Positions 16,176-25,054 of a stretch of DNA of 30,801 nucleotides are shown piece after piece (within the stretch, counting starts at the first letter, position 1; each line of letters starts with the position of its first letter). The DNA is from Methylococcales bacterium. GTDB lineage: Bacteria > Pseudomonadota > Gammaproteobacteria > Methylococcales > Methylomonadaceae. Position numbers and translations under genes: made by a program. The notes under the pieces were generated by a model. It was given only the letters and a program-made list of their open reading frames with translations. It did not search any database and had not been told where the DNA came from. The stretch lies in assembly GCA_023134955.1 (NCBI GenBank), contig JAGLUC010000051.1, positions 1 to 30,801 of the forward strand, written 5' to 3'.

Positions 16176-16826
16176 ATGAAAAAAATATCATTAGGTATCA
16201 TTGCCTTATTAATGACTTTTTTACTGACATCATGTTCAGAACCTAAAAATAATAAAATTGCCGTTTATATGTTGCTTGATACATCAGGAACTTATACTCA
16301 GCAAATAGTAAAAGCTCAGAATATACTTAAATATTTGTTAGGTATTTTAAATCCTGGGGATTCACTTGCTTTAGCAAGGATTGACAGCGCCAGTTTCAGT
16401 GAAAAAGATATTGTTTCTAAAGTCACTTTTGATCTTCGTCCTTCTAAAACGACTTCTCAAAAACGTGAGTTTATGGCTAAAATTGTAGCATTTTCAAAAA
16501 ATTTAAAAGGAAGTTCATATACTGATGTTACGGGTGGAATGCTACAAGCTGTTGAGTATTTAAATGAAACAGGTGCTGGTTCACGTTATATATTAGTTTT
16601 TTCTGATTTAAAAGAAGATATAAAAGAAGGCTATATCCGTGATTTCCCTATTGAATTTCATGGTGCTAAAGTAGTCGCGCTTAACGTGACCAAACTATCT
16701 TCAGATAATATTGATCCACGAGAATATAAGAAAAGACTGGAGTTCTGGACTAAGCGTGTAGAAAAAGGCACTGGTTCTATGCGAGTAATAAATGATTTAC
16801 AACGCTTAGAGCATTTACTGGATTAA
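16176..16826 (+). CDS. von Willebrand factor A domain lipoprotein
   Basis: A 216-residue lipoprotein. The signal peptide ends in lipobox LLTSC with lipidated Cys20; Ser at +2 predicts outer-membrane sorting. The vWA domain (about 27-195) keeps most of a metal-ion-dependent adhesion site: DTSGT (Asp35, Ser37, Thr39, with Thr in place of the third residue Ser), Thr116/Asp117 in SSYTDVTGGM, and Asp144 in VFSDLKED. Such domains bind protein ligands through a divalent metal. The ATG abuts the TAA of the membrane protein gene, with GGGGA before it, so the two are probably translated in fixed ratio and act together in the envelope. Function unknown. No MoxR-type ATPase is nearby, which sets this apart from the common MoxR-vWA modules. 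Confidence 0.85.
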   Translation: MKKISLGIIALLMTFLLTSCSEPKNNKIAVYMLLDTSGTYTQQIVKAQNILKYLLGILNPGDSLALARIDSASFSEKDIVSKVTFDLRPSKTTSQKREFMAKIVAFSKNLKGSSYTDVTGGMLQAVEYLNETGAGSRYILVFSDLKEDIKEGYIRDFPIEFHGAKVVALNVTKLSSDNIDPREYKKRLEFWTKRVEKGTGSMRVINDLQRLEHLLD

Positions 16827-16925
16827 TTTTAATAAAGAGGGTGGCTCTAATACCATCAAGATAAGAATTTATATCAATGCCGTTATGTTAAGAATAATGA
16901 GGATGTAAGTGTAGTCTTGATGAAA

Positions 16926-16972
16926 TGAAGTGGAATCAATGGGTTACAATCATAAATCTTGATTCCACTTCA
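16926..16972. repeat. 14-bp perfect inverted repeat with 19-nt loop
   Basis: TGAAGTGGAATCAA (16926-16939) is exactly repeated in inverse at 16959-16972. A second, looser pair, CATCAAGA (16854-16861) and TCTTGATG (16915-16922), lies just upstream. There is no T-run, so it is a poor terminator. It may be the remains of a mobile element end or an RNA structure at the 3' end of the vWA gene transcript. Confidence 0.5.
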
Positions 16973-17082
16973 AAGCACAGGGGTATGTAAGTGCTACTTG
17001 AAGCAGGACACTGGTTGTGACCGTTTCACTATGGCTACGGAAGCTTACTTAGCGGTATTAAGGCAAGTCAAACAAGACCGTT

Positions 17083-18099
17083 TTAAAGCAGAGCTATTTG
17101 TGTTTTTGATTTAACCGACTCTAATGCAGCAATAATAACCCGACAATTAGTTTTAGCGTCTTCAAAAGAGAGCTTGGGTGTTTTTGAATTAAGCACACAG
17201 TCACTAAAATGTTCTATTTCTAAACGAAAGTGATTGGCTACGGGTAATGTTTCTTCGTGCAGTTCACCTGATTCTGTCCACCATGAAATAACTGGCACTT
17301 CGGCTTGTTTAGCCCAGACATTGTGACATTTTAAGCCACCTTTGCTACCGATAATCTCGTATTCTGCTCGACGGGCATGTTCAAAGCCAAAATCAAAATG
17401 GGCATATTTGCCATCAGCAAAATCTATAATACCGTTACAGCTTATATCAGCACCTGATTCAATGTGCTTTGCCATGGCAGAAATAGCCACAGGCTTATCA
17501 TTATAAAAAGGTAGTCTGGCGGCATGTATGGCATAGCAACCAATGTCCCACATGGCACCACTACCATTTTCTATGCTGTTGTCGATGCGGTATTGGCGAG
17601 CCGGCTGCATCATATAAGAGAAGCAAGATCTGACTGAACGTACTTCGCCGATAATGCCAGAATCTATAATTTCTTTAACACGAGCATGTTGGGGGTGAAA
17701 GCGATACATAAAGCCTTCCATAACAATAACATTATGTTTTTTTGCTGCAACTTCTATGGCTTCAATATCAGCAACGGTTAATGCCATTGGTTTTTCGCAT
17801 AACACATGTTTGCCATGTTCTATTGCACGTAATACCCATTCCGCATGTTCTTTATTAGCAAGCGGGATATAGACAGCCTGAATAGTGTCATCTTTGAGTA
17901 ATGCTTCAGGTGAGTCAAAAATACTGACATTTTTTTGTTGTGGCGCATATTGAGCAAGCGTTTCAGCGGCAGCACCAGGTCGTCTGCTGGCAATAGCAAC
18001 AAGTTCGCTATTATTTGCTTCAACAATGGCTGGCATGAGTTGTTGGTTAATACGTGCTGCACCTAGAATTCCCCAGCGAAGTTTTGTAGTGTTATTCAT
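17083..18099 (-). CDS. Gfo/Idh/MocA family NAD(P)-dependent oxidoreductase
   Basis: A 338-residue cytoplasmic oxidoreductase. The N-terminal Rossmann fold shows WGILGAARINQQLMPAI (9-25). The conserved EKPMAL motif (102-107) carries catalytic Lys103. The C-terminal alpha/beta domain has GSGAMWDIGCYAIHAARLPF, with the usual Asp-Ile-Gly-x-His pattern, and a FEHARRAEYEIIGSKGG segment. The substrate is probably a sugar or polyol derivative, but the sequence does not say which. A good ribosome binding site (AAGGA) precedes the ATG, which lies one base after the bioA stop codon. The two are therefore co-transcribed, although no biotin-pathway role is known for this family. Confidence 0.9.
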   Translation of the reverse strand: MNNTTKLRWGILGAARINQQLMPAIVEANNSELVAIASRRPGAAAETLAQYAPQQKNVSIFDSPEALLKDDTIQAVYIPLANKEHAEWVLRAIEHGKHVLCEKPMALTVADIEAIEVAAKKHNVIVMEGFMYRFHPQHARVKEIIDSGIIGEVRSVRSCFSYMMQPARQYRIDNSIENGSGAMWDIGCYAIHAARLPFYNDKPVAISAMAKHIESGADISCNGIIDFADGKYAHFDFGFEHARRAEYEIIGSKGGLKCHNVWAKQAEVPVISWWTESGELHEETLPVANHFRLEIEHFSDCVLNSKTPKLSFEDAKTNCRVIIAALESVKSKTQIALL

Positions 18100-18100
18100 G

Positions 18101-19390
18101 TTATTCCTTAATTTTGGAAATGACCGTATAAATTGCCTGGATCAAAATATTTAATTCATCGGTGTTTATTATATAGGGTGGCATTAAATAAATTAAATGA
18201 TTAAAAGGGCGTATCCATACACCTTGTTCAACTAACTGCGGTTGAATTGATTTTATATCGACAGGCTTATGTAATTCAACAACACCAATAGCACCCAGTA
18301 CCCGAACATCTTTGACTGGCGCTAATCGTCTGCAAGGTTCTAATCCCTGTTTTAAAAACTGCTCAATTTTTTTAATTTTTTGTTGCCAGGGCGAGTCTAA
18401 TAATATTTCTATACTGGCAAGACCTGCACTACAAGCTAAAGGGTTAGCCATAAATGTAGGGCCATGCATAAACAGTCCTGGTTCGCCTTGATTAATGGTT
18501 TGAGCGACATCGGTGTTAGTCAGGGTGGCTGCTAATGTCATATATCCTCCTGTTAACGCTTTTCCTAAGCAAAGAATATCAGGTTCAATGTTGGCGTGTT
18601 CACAAGCGAATAGTTTTCCAGTACGTCCAAAGCCTGTGGCAATTTCATCTAAAATTAATAATACATTATTTTTGTTGCAGAGTTCACGAACCTTTGTTAA
18701 ATATTCGGCTGAATAAAAGCGCATTCCTCCTGCACCTTGAACAATGGGTTCTAATAGGACAGCAGCGATGCTCTGGTGATTGGCTTTTAATTGTTTCTGG
18801 ATTGAAATTAAATCTGATTCCAGGCAGGCTTGCTCAAAGGTACATTCGGGAGCATCGGCAATAAATTGCTGGACTAAAGCTTTTGAGAATAAGCTGTGCA
18901 TACCATTGTCTGGGTCACTAACGGACATGGCAGCAAAAGTGTCACCATGATAAGCGTGGCGAATGGAGAGAACTTTTTGTTTGTTAGCTTGTTTTTTTGC
19001 GTACCAGTATTGAATAGCCATTTTTATAGCCACTTCAACGGCTACTGAACCTGAATCAACAAAAAAAACAGTTTTCAAAGATTCTGGGGTGATTTCAACT
19101 AATTTGGATGCCAAATCTATCGCAGGCTGATGGGTTAAGCCTCCAAACATGATATGTGACATATGTTTTAATTGTTCAGAAACAGCGTGATTCATCTTGG
19201 GATGATTATAGCCATGAATAGCACTCCACCATGATGACATGCCATCAACTAATCTACGACCGTCAGCTAACTTTATATAGACACCAGATGCGGATAATAC
19301 GGGATATAGAGGGAGGTCTGAGCCAAATGAACTGTATGGATGCCAGAGACAATTGCGATCTTGTTCGATAAATTGAGAAAATTTTGTCAT
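18101..19390 (-). CDS. bioA: Adenosylmethionine-8-amino-7-oxononanoate aminotransferase
   Basis: A 429-residue PLP enzyme of biotin synthesis. It transfers the amino group of S-adenosylmethionine to 8-amino-7-oxononanoate, forming 7,8-diaminononanoate. It has LWHPYSSF, VDGMSSWWSAIHGYNHP (substrate-pocket tryptophans as in BioA), FVDSGSVAVEVAIKMA, RHAYHGDTFAAMSVSD, LILDEIATGFGRTG and the Schiff-base Lys277 in LCLGKALTGG. Length and motifs match Escherichia coli BioA. No other bio genes are present, so the pathway is split in this genome. It is divergent from aceE, with the shared upstream region at 19391-19580. Biotin is an essential cofactor; its link to the Gfo-type gene downstream is unclear. 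Confidence 0.95.
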   Translation of the reverse strand: MTKFSQFIEQDRNCLWHPYSSFGSDLPLYPVLSASGVYIKLADGRRLVDGMSSWWSAIHGYNHPKMNHAVSEQLKHMSHIMFGGLTHQPAIDLASKLVEITPESLKTVFFVDSGSVAVEVAIKMAIQYWYAKKQANKQKVLSIRHAYHGDTFAAMSVSDPDNGMHSLFSKALVQQFIADAPECTFEQACLESDLISIQKQLKANHQSIAAVLLEPIVQGAGGMRFYSAEYLTKVRELCNKNNVLLILDEIATGFGRTGKLFACEHANIEPDILCLGKALTGGYMTLAATLTNTDVAQTINQGEPGLFMHGPTFMANPLACSAGLASIEILLDSPWQQKIKKIEQFLKQGLEPCRRLAPVKDVRVLGAIGVVELHKPVDIKSIQPQLVEQGVWIRPFNHLIYLMPPYIINTDELNILIQAIYTVISKIKE

Positions 19391-19472
19391 TTTTAAATTA
19401 AATTTAATTCAGTTGATCAATCTAGCATCAATTAGAAAGTTTTTATGATACTTGCGGCAACTTTTAGACTAT

Positions 19473-19493
19473 ATAGTACATGCAATGTAGTAT
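19473..19493. promoter_or_regulatory. Operator-like palindrome upstream of aceE
   Basis: A 21-bp palindrome centred on TACAT-GCA-ATGTA. The outer arms match in inverted order except for one G/G pair (19476 and 19490). It ends 6 bp before the TATAAT at 19500 and so covers the -35 region. It does not match the PdhR operator as I recall it. A repressor binding here would block aceE and could also affect the divergent bioA. Confidence 0.4.
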
Positions 19494-19499
19494 TTTCGG

Positions 19500-19505
19500 T
19501 ATAAT
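19500..19505 (+). promoter_or_regulatory. Candidate -10 element (TATAAT) for aceE
   Basis: An exact TATAAT lies 75 bp before the aceE ATG at 19581. No good -35 box exists at 16-18 bp; that position is occupied by the palindrome at 19473-19493. An activator-dependent or repressed promoter is plausible. Confidence 0.4.
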
Positions 19506-19580
19506 TGTAAAAATCAGTCTATCCTTGTCTTAGTAACTTTGGGTAGTAGAAAAATAGTGGGTAAAAACAGGTGTTTTTTA

Positions 19581-22259
19581 ATGAATAAAATGTTAATTAC
19601 GGATGCTTCGGATCAAGTTGATATTGATCCAATTGAAACACAGGAATGGATTGATGCTTTGTACTCTGTTCTTGAGAGAGAAGGTCAAGAACGTGCGCAT
19701 TTCCTGGTTGAACAATTACTAGCAACGGCTAGAAAATCCGGATCAGACATTCCATATAGTGCTAATACTGAGTATTTTAATACTATTTCTGTAGAGCAAC
19801 AGCCACAGTTCCCAGGTGATACCATAATAGAACAAAAAGTTCGTTCTTATGTGCGTTGGAATGCCATGATGATGGTATTAAGAGCTAATAGAAAAACCAA
19901 TGTGGGTGGACATATTGCCAGTTTTGCATCAGCTGCAACGCTTTATGATGTGGGGCAAAATCATTTTTGGCATGGTCGCACAGAAGAACAGGAAAGTGAT
20001 TTGATTTTTACCCAGGGACATTCAGCACCAGGTATGTATTCTCAGGCATTTCTGCAAGGTCGGTTAACTGAAGAGCAATTAGATAATTTCCGCCAGGAAG
20101 TTAATGGCAATGGCTTGCCTTCTTATCCGCATCCCTGGTTAATGCCTGATTTTTGGCAGTTTCCAACTGTATCAATGGGTTTAGGTCCCATTATGGCAAT
20201 TTATCAAGCGCGTTTTATGCGCTATATTCAGGGGCGTGGTTTTGCCGATACTTCTGAACGTAAAGTATGGGCATTTTTAGGTGATGGCGAAACAGATGAG
20301 CCAGAATCTTTAGGTGCTATCGGCATGGCGGGTAGAGAAAAATTAGACAATCTGATTTTTGTTGTTAACTGTAATTTACAACGCCTGGATGGACCAGTAC
20401 GTGGTAACGGAAAAATCATTCAGGAATTAGAAGGTGAATTCCGTGGTGCAGGCTGGAATGTTATTAAAGTGGTTTGGGGACATTTGTGGGATGCCTTGTT
20501 GGCTAGGGACAAAGAAGGTTTATTGGCTAAACGTATGATGGAATGCGTGGATGGAGATTATCAAACCTTTAAATCTAAAGACGGTGCTTATGTTCGTGAG
20601 TACTTTTTTAACACACCAGAATTAAAAGCAATGGTCAAAGATTATTCTGATCAGGCTATCTGGGCTTTAAATCGCGGAGGTCATGACCCAGCTAAAGTAT
20701 TTGCTGCCTATCATCAGGCGGCTAATCACAAAGGTCAGCCTACGGTTATTTTAGCCAAAACTATTAAAGGTTATGGTATGGGCTCATCGGGTGAAGCACA
20801 AAACACTTCCCATCAACAGAAAAAAATGAGTCTGGAATCGCTACGTCGATTTAAAGAAAAATATTCACTGCCTATCACTGATTCTGAATTGGAAGAATTA
20901 CCCTATCTTAAATTTGAACAAGGTTCGGCAGAATTAAATTATATGCTGGAACGCCGTAAACAATTAGGCGGTTTTATTCCATCAAGACGCACTCAAACCA
21001 TACCATTAGATGTGCCAGCATTAGCTGATTTTAAAGCGTTACTGGCAGGTACGGGTGAAGGTCATGAAAGTTCTACCACCATGGCTTTTGTCAGAATGCT
21101 GGGTATTTTTGTTAAGGACAAAAATATTGGTAAACGAATTGTTCCTATCGTACCTGATGAATCACGTACTTTTGGAATGGAAGGCATGTTTCGTCAATTA
21201 GGTATCTGGTCTCAAGTGGGTCAGTTATATACTCCACAAGATGCTGAACAATTGATGTATTACAAAGAAGACAAACATGGACAAGTGTTACAAGAAGGCA
21301 TTAATGAAGCTGGTGGTATGTGTGACTGGATTGCCGCAGGTATATCTTACTCGACTCATGGCATACCGATGATTCCTTTTTATATCTTCTACTCTATGTT
21401 CGGTTTTCAACGGGTTGCTGATTTGATTTGGGCAGCTGGTGACCAATGTGCAAGAGGTTTTTTATTAGGCGCAACAGCAGGAAGAACCACATTAAATGGT
21501 GAGGGTCTACAGCATGAAGATGGTCATAGCCAGGTTTATGCCGCCACCGTGCCTAATTGTGTTTCTTATGATCCAACCTATGCTTATGAAATTGCCGTCA
21601 TCATTCAAGATGGTATGAACCGAATGTATGTTGAGCAAGAAAATATTTTTTATTACATCACGGTGATGAATGAAAACTATGAACAACCTGCTTTGCCAAA
21701 TGGATCAAGTGAGAATATTCTTAAAGGCATGTACTTGTTCCAAAAAGGTGCGGAAAGTGATGCGCCTCGCGTTCAGTTGTTAGGATCAGGTACTATTTTT
21801 CGTGAATCGGTTGCTGCAGCTCAGTTGTTACGAGATGATTGGGGCGTAGAAGCTGATTTATGGAGTTGTCCAAGTTTTAATGAGTTGGCTAGAGATGGTC
21901 AGACCTGTGAGCGCTGGAACCGACTGCATCCGACTGAAACAGCAAAAATATCACATGTATCTCGTTGTTTGGCTGATGCAAAAGGCCCCGTTATTGCAAG
22001 TACTGATTATATACGTGCTTTTGCTGAACAAATTAGAGGTCATATTGCTTCACCTTATATTGTATTAGGTGCTGATGGTTATGGTCGTTCTGATACCCGT
22101 GAAAATTTACGTCGTTTCTTTGAGATAAATCGTTACCATATTGTTGTTGCTGCCTTAAAAAGCCTGGCAGATAACGGTGAGTTTGATTTAGCTAAAGTTG
22201 ATGTGGCAATTGCCAAATATGATATTAATCCTGATGTAACCGCACCATGGTTGGTTTAA
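19581..22259 (+). CDS. aceE: Pyruvate dehydrogenase E1 component, homodimeric type
   Basis: An 892-residue thiamine diphosphate enzyme that decarboxylates pyruvate and acetylates the lipoyl group of AceF. I take the ATG at 19581 (MNKMLITDASDQVDIDPIET), preceded by AGGTG. An in-frame TTG 42 bp upstream would add residues unlike the family. DIDPIETQEWIDALYSVL matches the AceE opening. The TPP motif begins GDGETDEPESLGAIGMAG and ends with NCNLQRLDGPVRGNG. Other AceE blocks are GHSAPGMYSQAFLQGRL, KTIKGYGMGSSGEAQNTSHQ and EGLQHEDGHSQ. The length is close to the 887 residues of E. coli AceE. It forms an operon with aceF (5-bp gap) and lpd. The complex feeds acetyl-CoA to the TCA cycle and biosynthesis. 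Confidence 0.96.
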   Translation: MNKMLITDASDQVDIDPIETQEWIDALYSVLEREGQERAHFLVEQLLATARKSGSDIPYSANTEYFNTISVEQQPQFPGDTIIEQKVRSYVRWNAMMMVLRANRKTNVGGHIASFASAATLYDVGQNHFWHGRTEEQESDLIFTQGHSAPGMYSQAFLQGRLTEEQLDNFRQEVNGNGLPSYPHPWLMPDFWQFPTVSMGLGPIMAIYQARFMRYIQGRGFADTSERKVWAFLGDGETDEPESLGAIGMAGREKLDNLIFVVNCNLQRLDGPVRGNGKIIQELEGEFRGAGWNVIKVVWGHLWDALLARDKEGLLAKRMMECVDGDYQTFKSKDGAYVREYFFNTPELKAMVKDYSDQAIWALNRGGHDPAKVFAAYHQAANHKGQPTVILAKTIKGYGMGSSGEAQNTSHQQKKMSLESLRRFKEKYSLPITDSELEELPYLKFEQGSAELNYMLERRKQLGGFIPSRRTQTIPLDVPALADFKALLAGTGEGHESSTTMAFVRMLGIFVKDKNIGKRIVPIVPDESRTFGMEGMFRQLGIWSQVGQLYTPQDAEQLMYYKEDKHGQVLQEGINEAGGMCDWIAAGISYSTHGIPMIPFYIFYSMFGFQRVADLIWAAGDQCARGFLLGATAGRTTLNGEGLQHEDGHSQVYAATVPNCVSYDPTYAYEIAVIIQDGMNRMYVEQENIFYYITVMNENYEQPALPNGSSENILKGMYLFQKGAESDAPRVQLLGSGTIFRESVAAAQLLRDDWGVEADLWSCPSFNELARDGQTCERWNRLHPTETAKISHVSRCLADAKGPVIASTDYIRAFAEQIRGHIASPYIVLGADGYGRSDTRENLRRFFEINRYHIVVAALKSLADNGEFDLAKVDVAIAKYDINPDVTAPWLV

Positions 22260-22264
22260 AAAAA

Positions 22265-23545
22265 ATGAGCGAATTAATCGAAATAAAAATACCTGATTTA
22301 GGTGGCGCTGATGAAGTTGAAATCGTCGAGATTTTAGTGCAATCAGGTGATGCTGTCGAAAAAGAACAAACATTAGCGGTGATGGAAAGTGATAAAGCCA
22401 CCATGGATTTACCTGCTAATATGGCTGGGACTATTCAAGAAATTATTTTCAAAGTGGGGGATAAGGTCTCTCAAGGTACTTTAGTTGCTATGTTACTCCC
22501 TAGTGGAGTGACTGGAGCGGTTGCTGAGCAAGTAGTTGCTGAAAAACCTGAACAAGCAGAAGTAAAACAGGCTGACGTTAAGGCAGAGCCCGTTAAGCAG
22601 CAAAAAATAGAGACAGTCAAGCCTGCTGCTGAGTCAGTTGCTAGTTGTAATAACCAGGCGCATGCAACACCAAGTATCAGAGCATTTGCTAGAGAGTTGG
22701 GGGTTGATTTAGGTAATGTTCCCGAAGGCAGCGGACGAAAAGGGCGTGTCTTACGTGAAGATTTAGTGGCTTATGTCAAGAAAGCCATGTTGGGAGGTGC
22801 AGTTCAAGGTGGTGCAGGAATTCCTGCTATACCAGAAGTTGATTTTTCTCAGTTTGGTGAGATTGAAGTTCAGCCATTAGGAAAAATCAAACGTCTGACA
22901 GGCGATCATATGGTACGGGTATGTTTGAACCTACCCATGGTGACTCAGCATGATGAAGCTGATATTACTGAAATGGAAGATTTTAGAAAAGCACATAATG
23001 CAGCTAAACCAGAAATAAAATTAACTGGCTTAGTGTTTATTATTAAGGCTCTTACAGCAACCCTTAAACAGTTCCCACAGTTTAATAGTTCACTTTCAGC
23101 TGATGGTCAGTCATTAATTTACAAGAAATACAGCAATGTAGGTATTGCAGTTGAAACACCCAATGGATTAATGGTTCCAGTTATTCGCGATGCTGACAAA
23201 ATGAGTTTAAATCAATTATCACAAGTGTTGGTTGATTTAAGTGGTAAAGCCAGAGAGGGTAAATTACCCCCGTCAGCGATGCAGGGCGGTAGCATGTCAA
23301 TCTCTAGTTTAGGTGGCATTGGTGGAACAGCATTTACTCCGATTGTTAATGCACCAGAAGTGGCTATTTTGGGCGTAAGTCGCTCAAAAATGCAACCCGT
23401 TTGGAATGGCAGTGAATTTGTACCACGGTTAATGTTACCGTTAGATTTGACTTATGATCATCGTGTTATAGATGGTGCAGAAGCCGCTCGATTTTTAGTC
23501 GCTATTACCCAGTATTTGGGTGATATTCGTCGTTTATTATTGTAA
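22265..23545 (+). CDS. aceF: Dihydrolipoyllysine acetyltransferase (E2) of pyruvate dehydrogenase
   Basis: A 426-residue core subunit carrying acetyl groups from E1 to CoA. It has a single lipoyl domain (about 1-80) with lipoylated Lys44 in MESDKATMD, an Ala/Pro/Glu/Lys-rich linker, a peripheral-subunit-binding domain (about 134-172, ATPSIRAFARELGVDL), and the catalytic domain ending in DHRVIDG with His399 and Asp403. E. coli AceF has three lipoyl domains; one is common elsewhere. I use the ATG at 22265 (MSELIEIKIPDLGG). An in-frame ATG at 22247 overlaps the aceE end and would add six non-conserved residues. No good ribosome binding site is visible, so coupling to aceE is likely. Confidence 0.95.
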   Translation: MSELIEIKIPDLGGADEVEIVEILVQSGDAVEKEQTLAVMESDKATMDLPANMAGTIQEIIFKVGDKVSQGTLVAMLLPSGVTGAVAEQVVAEKPEQAEVKQADVKAEPVKQQKIETVKPAAESVASCNNQAHATPSIRAFARELGVDLGNVPEGSGRKGRVLREDLVAYVKKAMLGGAVQGGAGIPAIPEVDFSQFGEIEVQPLGKIKRLTGDHMVRVCLNLPMVTQHDEADITEMEDFRKAHNAAKPEIKLTGLVFIIKALTATLKQFPQFNSSLSADGQSLIYKKYSNVGIAVETPNGLMVPVIRDADKMSLNQLSQVLVDLSGKAREGKLPPSAMQGGSMSISSLGGIGGTAFTPIVNAPEVAILGVSRSKMQPVWNGSEFVPRLMLPLDLTYDHRVIDGAEAARFLVAITQYLGDIRRLLL

Positions 23546-23560
23546 ACAGGGAATAATCTT

Positions 23561-24973
23561 ATGTCTGAGATGCATACAGAAGTTGTAATTTTAGGGGGTG
23601 GTCCCGGTGGATACACAGCGGCGTTTCGTGCGGCTGACCTGGGTAAACAAGTCACTTTAGTTGAACGATACCCTGTGATTGGTGGCGTATGTCTTAATGT
23701 TGGCTGTATTCCATCAAAGGCATTATTACATTTAGCTCATATAATTCATGAAGCAGAAGGATCTGAAAATCACGGGATTAAGTTTGGCAAACCAAAATTA
23801 GATCTGGATAAAATTAGAAGCTGGAAAGAAAGTGTTTCTAAAAGCTTAAATACAGGGTTAGCTGGATTAGCTAAACAACGTAATATTAAAATCGTACAAG
23901 GTTTAGGTTCTTTTCAGTCGGCTAATTCATTATTAGTTGAAGGGGATGAAGGCTCGCAAACTATTACTTTTGATCATGCGATTATTGCCGCTGGTTCACA
24001 AGCCACTAAAATCCCGGTGTTTCCAAATGATGATCCTCGATTATGGGACTCTACTGATGCACTAGAGCTGACAAAAATCCCTAAAAAACTGTTGATTGTT
24101 GGCGGAGGCATTATTGGTTTAGAAATGGCAACGGTTTATCATGCTCTCGGGTCTGAAATCAGTGTCGTTGAATATATGGATCAAATTATTCCAGGCTGTG
24201 ATGCTGATTTAGTGCGTCCTCTTCAGAAACGAATTAAAAAGCAATATAAAAATATTTGGTTAAGTACTAAAGTTGATGAAATCCAAGCCTTAAAAAAAGG
24301 TTTAAAAGTCACTTTTTCTGGCGATAATGCACCAGAGCCAGAAGCTTTTGATGCGGTTTTGGTTGCAGTAGGTCGTAAACCCAATGGTCTAAAAATTGGG
24401 GCAGATAAAGCGGGCGTTAATGTAGATGAAATGGGTTTTATTAGCGTTAATGAACAACAAAAAACCAATGTCGATCATATTTATGCTATAGGTGATATTG
24501 TCGGTAATCCAATGTTAGCACATAAAGCCGCACATGAAGGTAAAGTTGCTGGCGAAGTGATTGCAGGTGAAAAATCAGCATTTGATGCATTAACAATTCC
24601 TGCTGTTGCGTATACAGACCCTGAAATTACCTGGATGGGTTTAACAGAGAATGAAGCAAAAAAACAAGGGATTGAATATGATAAAGGTACATTCCCCTGG
24701 GCTGCCAGCGGACGCTCATTAAGCCTGGGTCGAAATGAAGGCTTAACAAAAATTATCTGTGAAAAAGAAACAGGTAGAGTACTTGGCGCTGGTATGGTTG
24801 GGCCAAATGCGGGTGAATTAATTGCAGAAGCGGTATTAGCCCTGGAAATGGGAGCTGATGCGGAAGATATTGGATTAACAGTACATGCTCATCCATCATT
24901 ATCAGAAACCTTTGCTTTTGCCGCTGAAATTATTACTGGATCAATTACTGATCTTTATATAAAGAAACGATGA
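23561..24973 (+). CDS. lpd: Dihydrolipoamide dehydrogenase (E3)
   Basis: A 470-residue FAD flavoprotein that reoxidises the lipoyl groups of AceF with NAD. It shows the FAD-binding LGGGPGGYTAAFRA, the redox disulfide Cys44/Cys49 in GGVCLNVGCIPSK, the NAD-binding LLIVGGGIIGLEMATVYHALG, the second FAD motif YAIGDIVGNPMLAHKA, and the catalytic His444/Glu449 in HAHPSLSE near the C terminus. It starts 15 bp after aceF, preceded by AGGGA. Being in the operon, it probably serves pyruvate dehydrogenase first, but could also serve oxoglutarate dehydrogenase and glycine cleavage. Confidence 0.96.
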   Translation: MSEMHTEVVILGGGPGGYTAAFRAADLGKQVTLVERYPVIGGVCLNVGCIPSKALLHLAHIIHEAEGSENHGIKFGKPKLDLDKIRSWKESVSKSLNTGLAGLAKQRNIKIVQGLGSFQSANSLLVEGDEGSQTITFDHAIIAAGSQATKIPVFPNDDPRLWDSTDALELTKIPKKLLIVGGGIIGLEMATVYHALGSEISVVEYMDQIIPGCDADLVRPLQKRIKKQYKNIWLSTKVDEIQALKKGLKVTFSGDNAPEPEAFDAVLVAVGRKPNGLKIGADKAGVNVDEMGFISVNEQQKTNVDHIYAIGDIVGNPMLAHKAAHEGKVAGEVIAGEKSAFDALTIPAVAYTDPEITWMGLTENEAKKQGIEYDKGTFPWAASGRSLSLGRNEGLTKIICEKETGRVLGAGMVGPNAGELIAEAVLALEMGADAEDIGLTVHAHPSLSETFAFAAEIITGSITDLYIKKR

Positions 24974-24990
24974 TGTTTTTAATATTATCT

Positions 24991-25013
24991 ATAGCGGACT
25001 GAAGTTCGCTCTA
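24991..25013. repeat. REP-like short inverted repeat
   Basis: AGCGGACT (24993-25000) and AGTTCGCT (25003-25010) form a compact stem with one G-T pair and a 2-nt gap, inside a wider TA...TA frame. It lies between lpd and the flavin reductase gene. Its look is that of a dispersed palindromic element; copies elsewhere in the genome cannot be seen from this window. Confidence 0.35.
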
Positions 25014-25054
25014 CAAAATATCCAGACATGGATAAAAGTAAATGAGGCAAGCTT

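Noticed and set aside
17033..17113. Short frame reading MATEAYLAVLRQVKQDRF as a transposase or gene remnant
   Set aside because: Only 26 codons, running into the oppositely oriented Gfo-type gene, with no family match I can name; treated as chance or unidentifiable debris.
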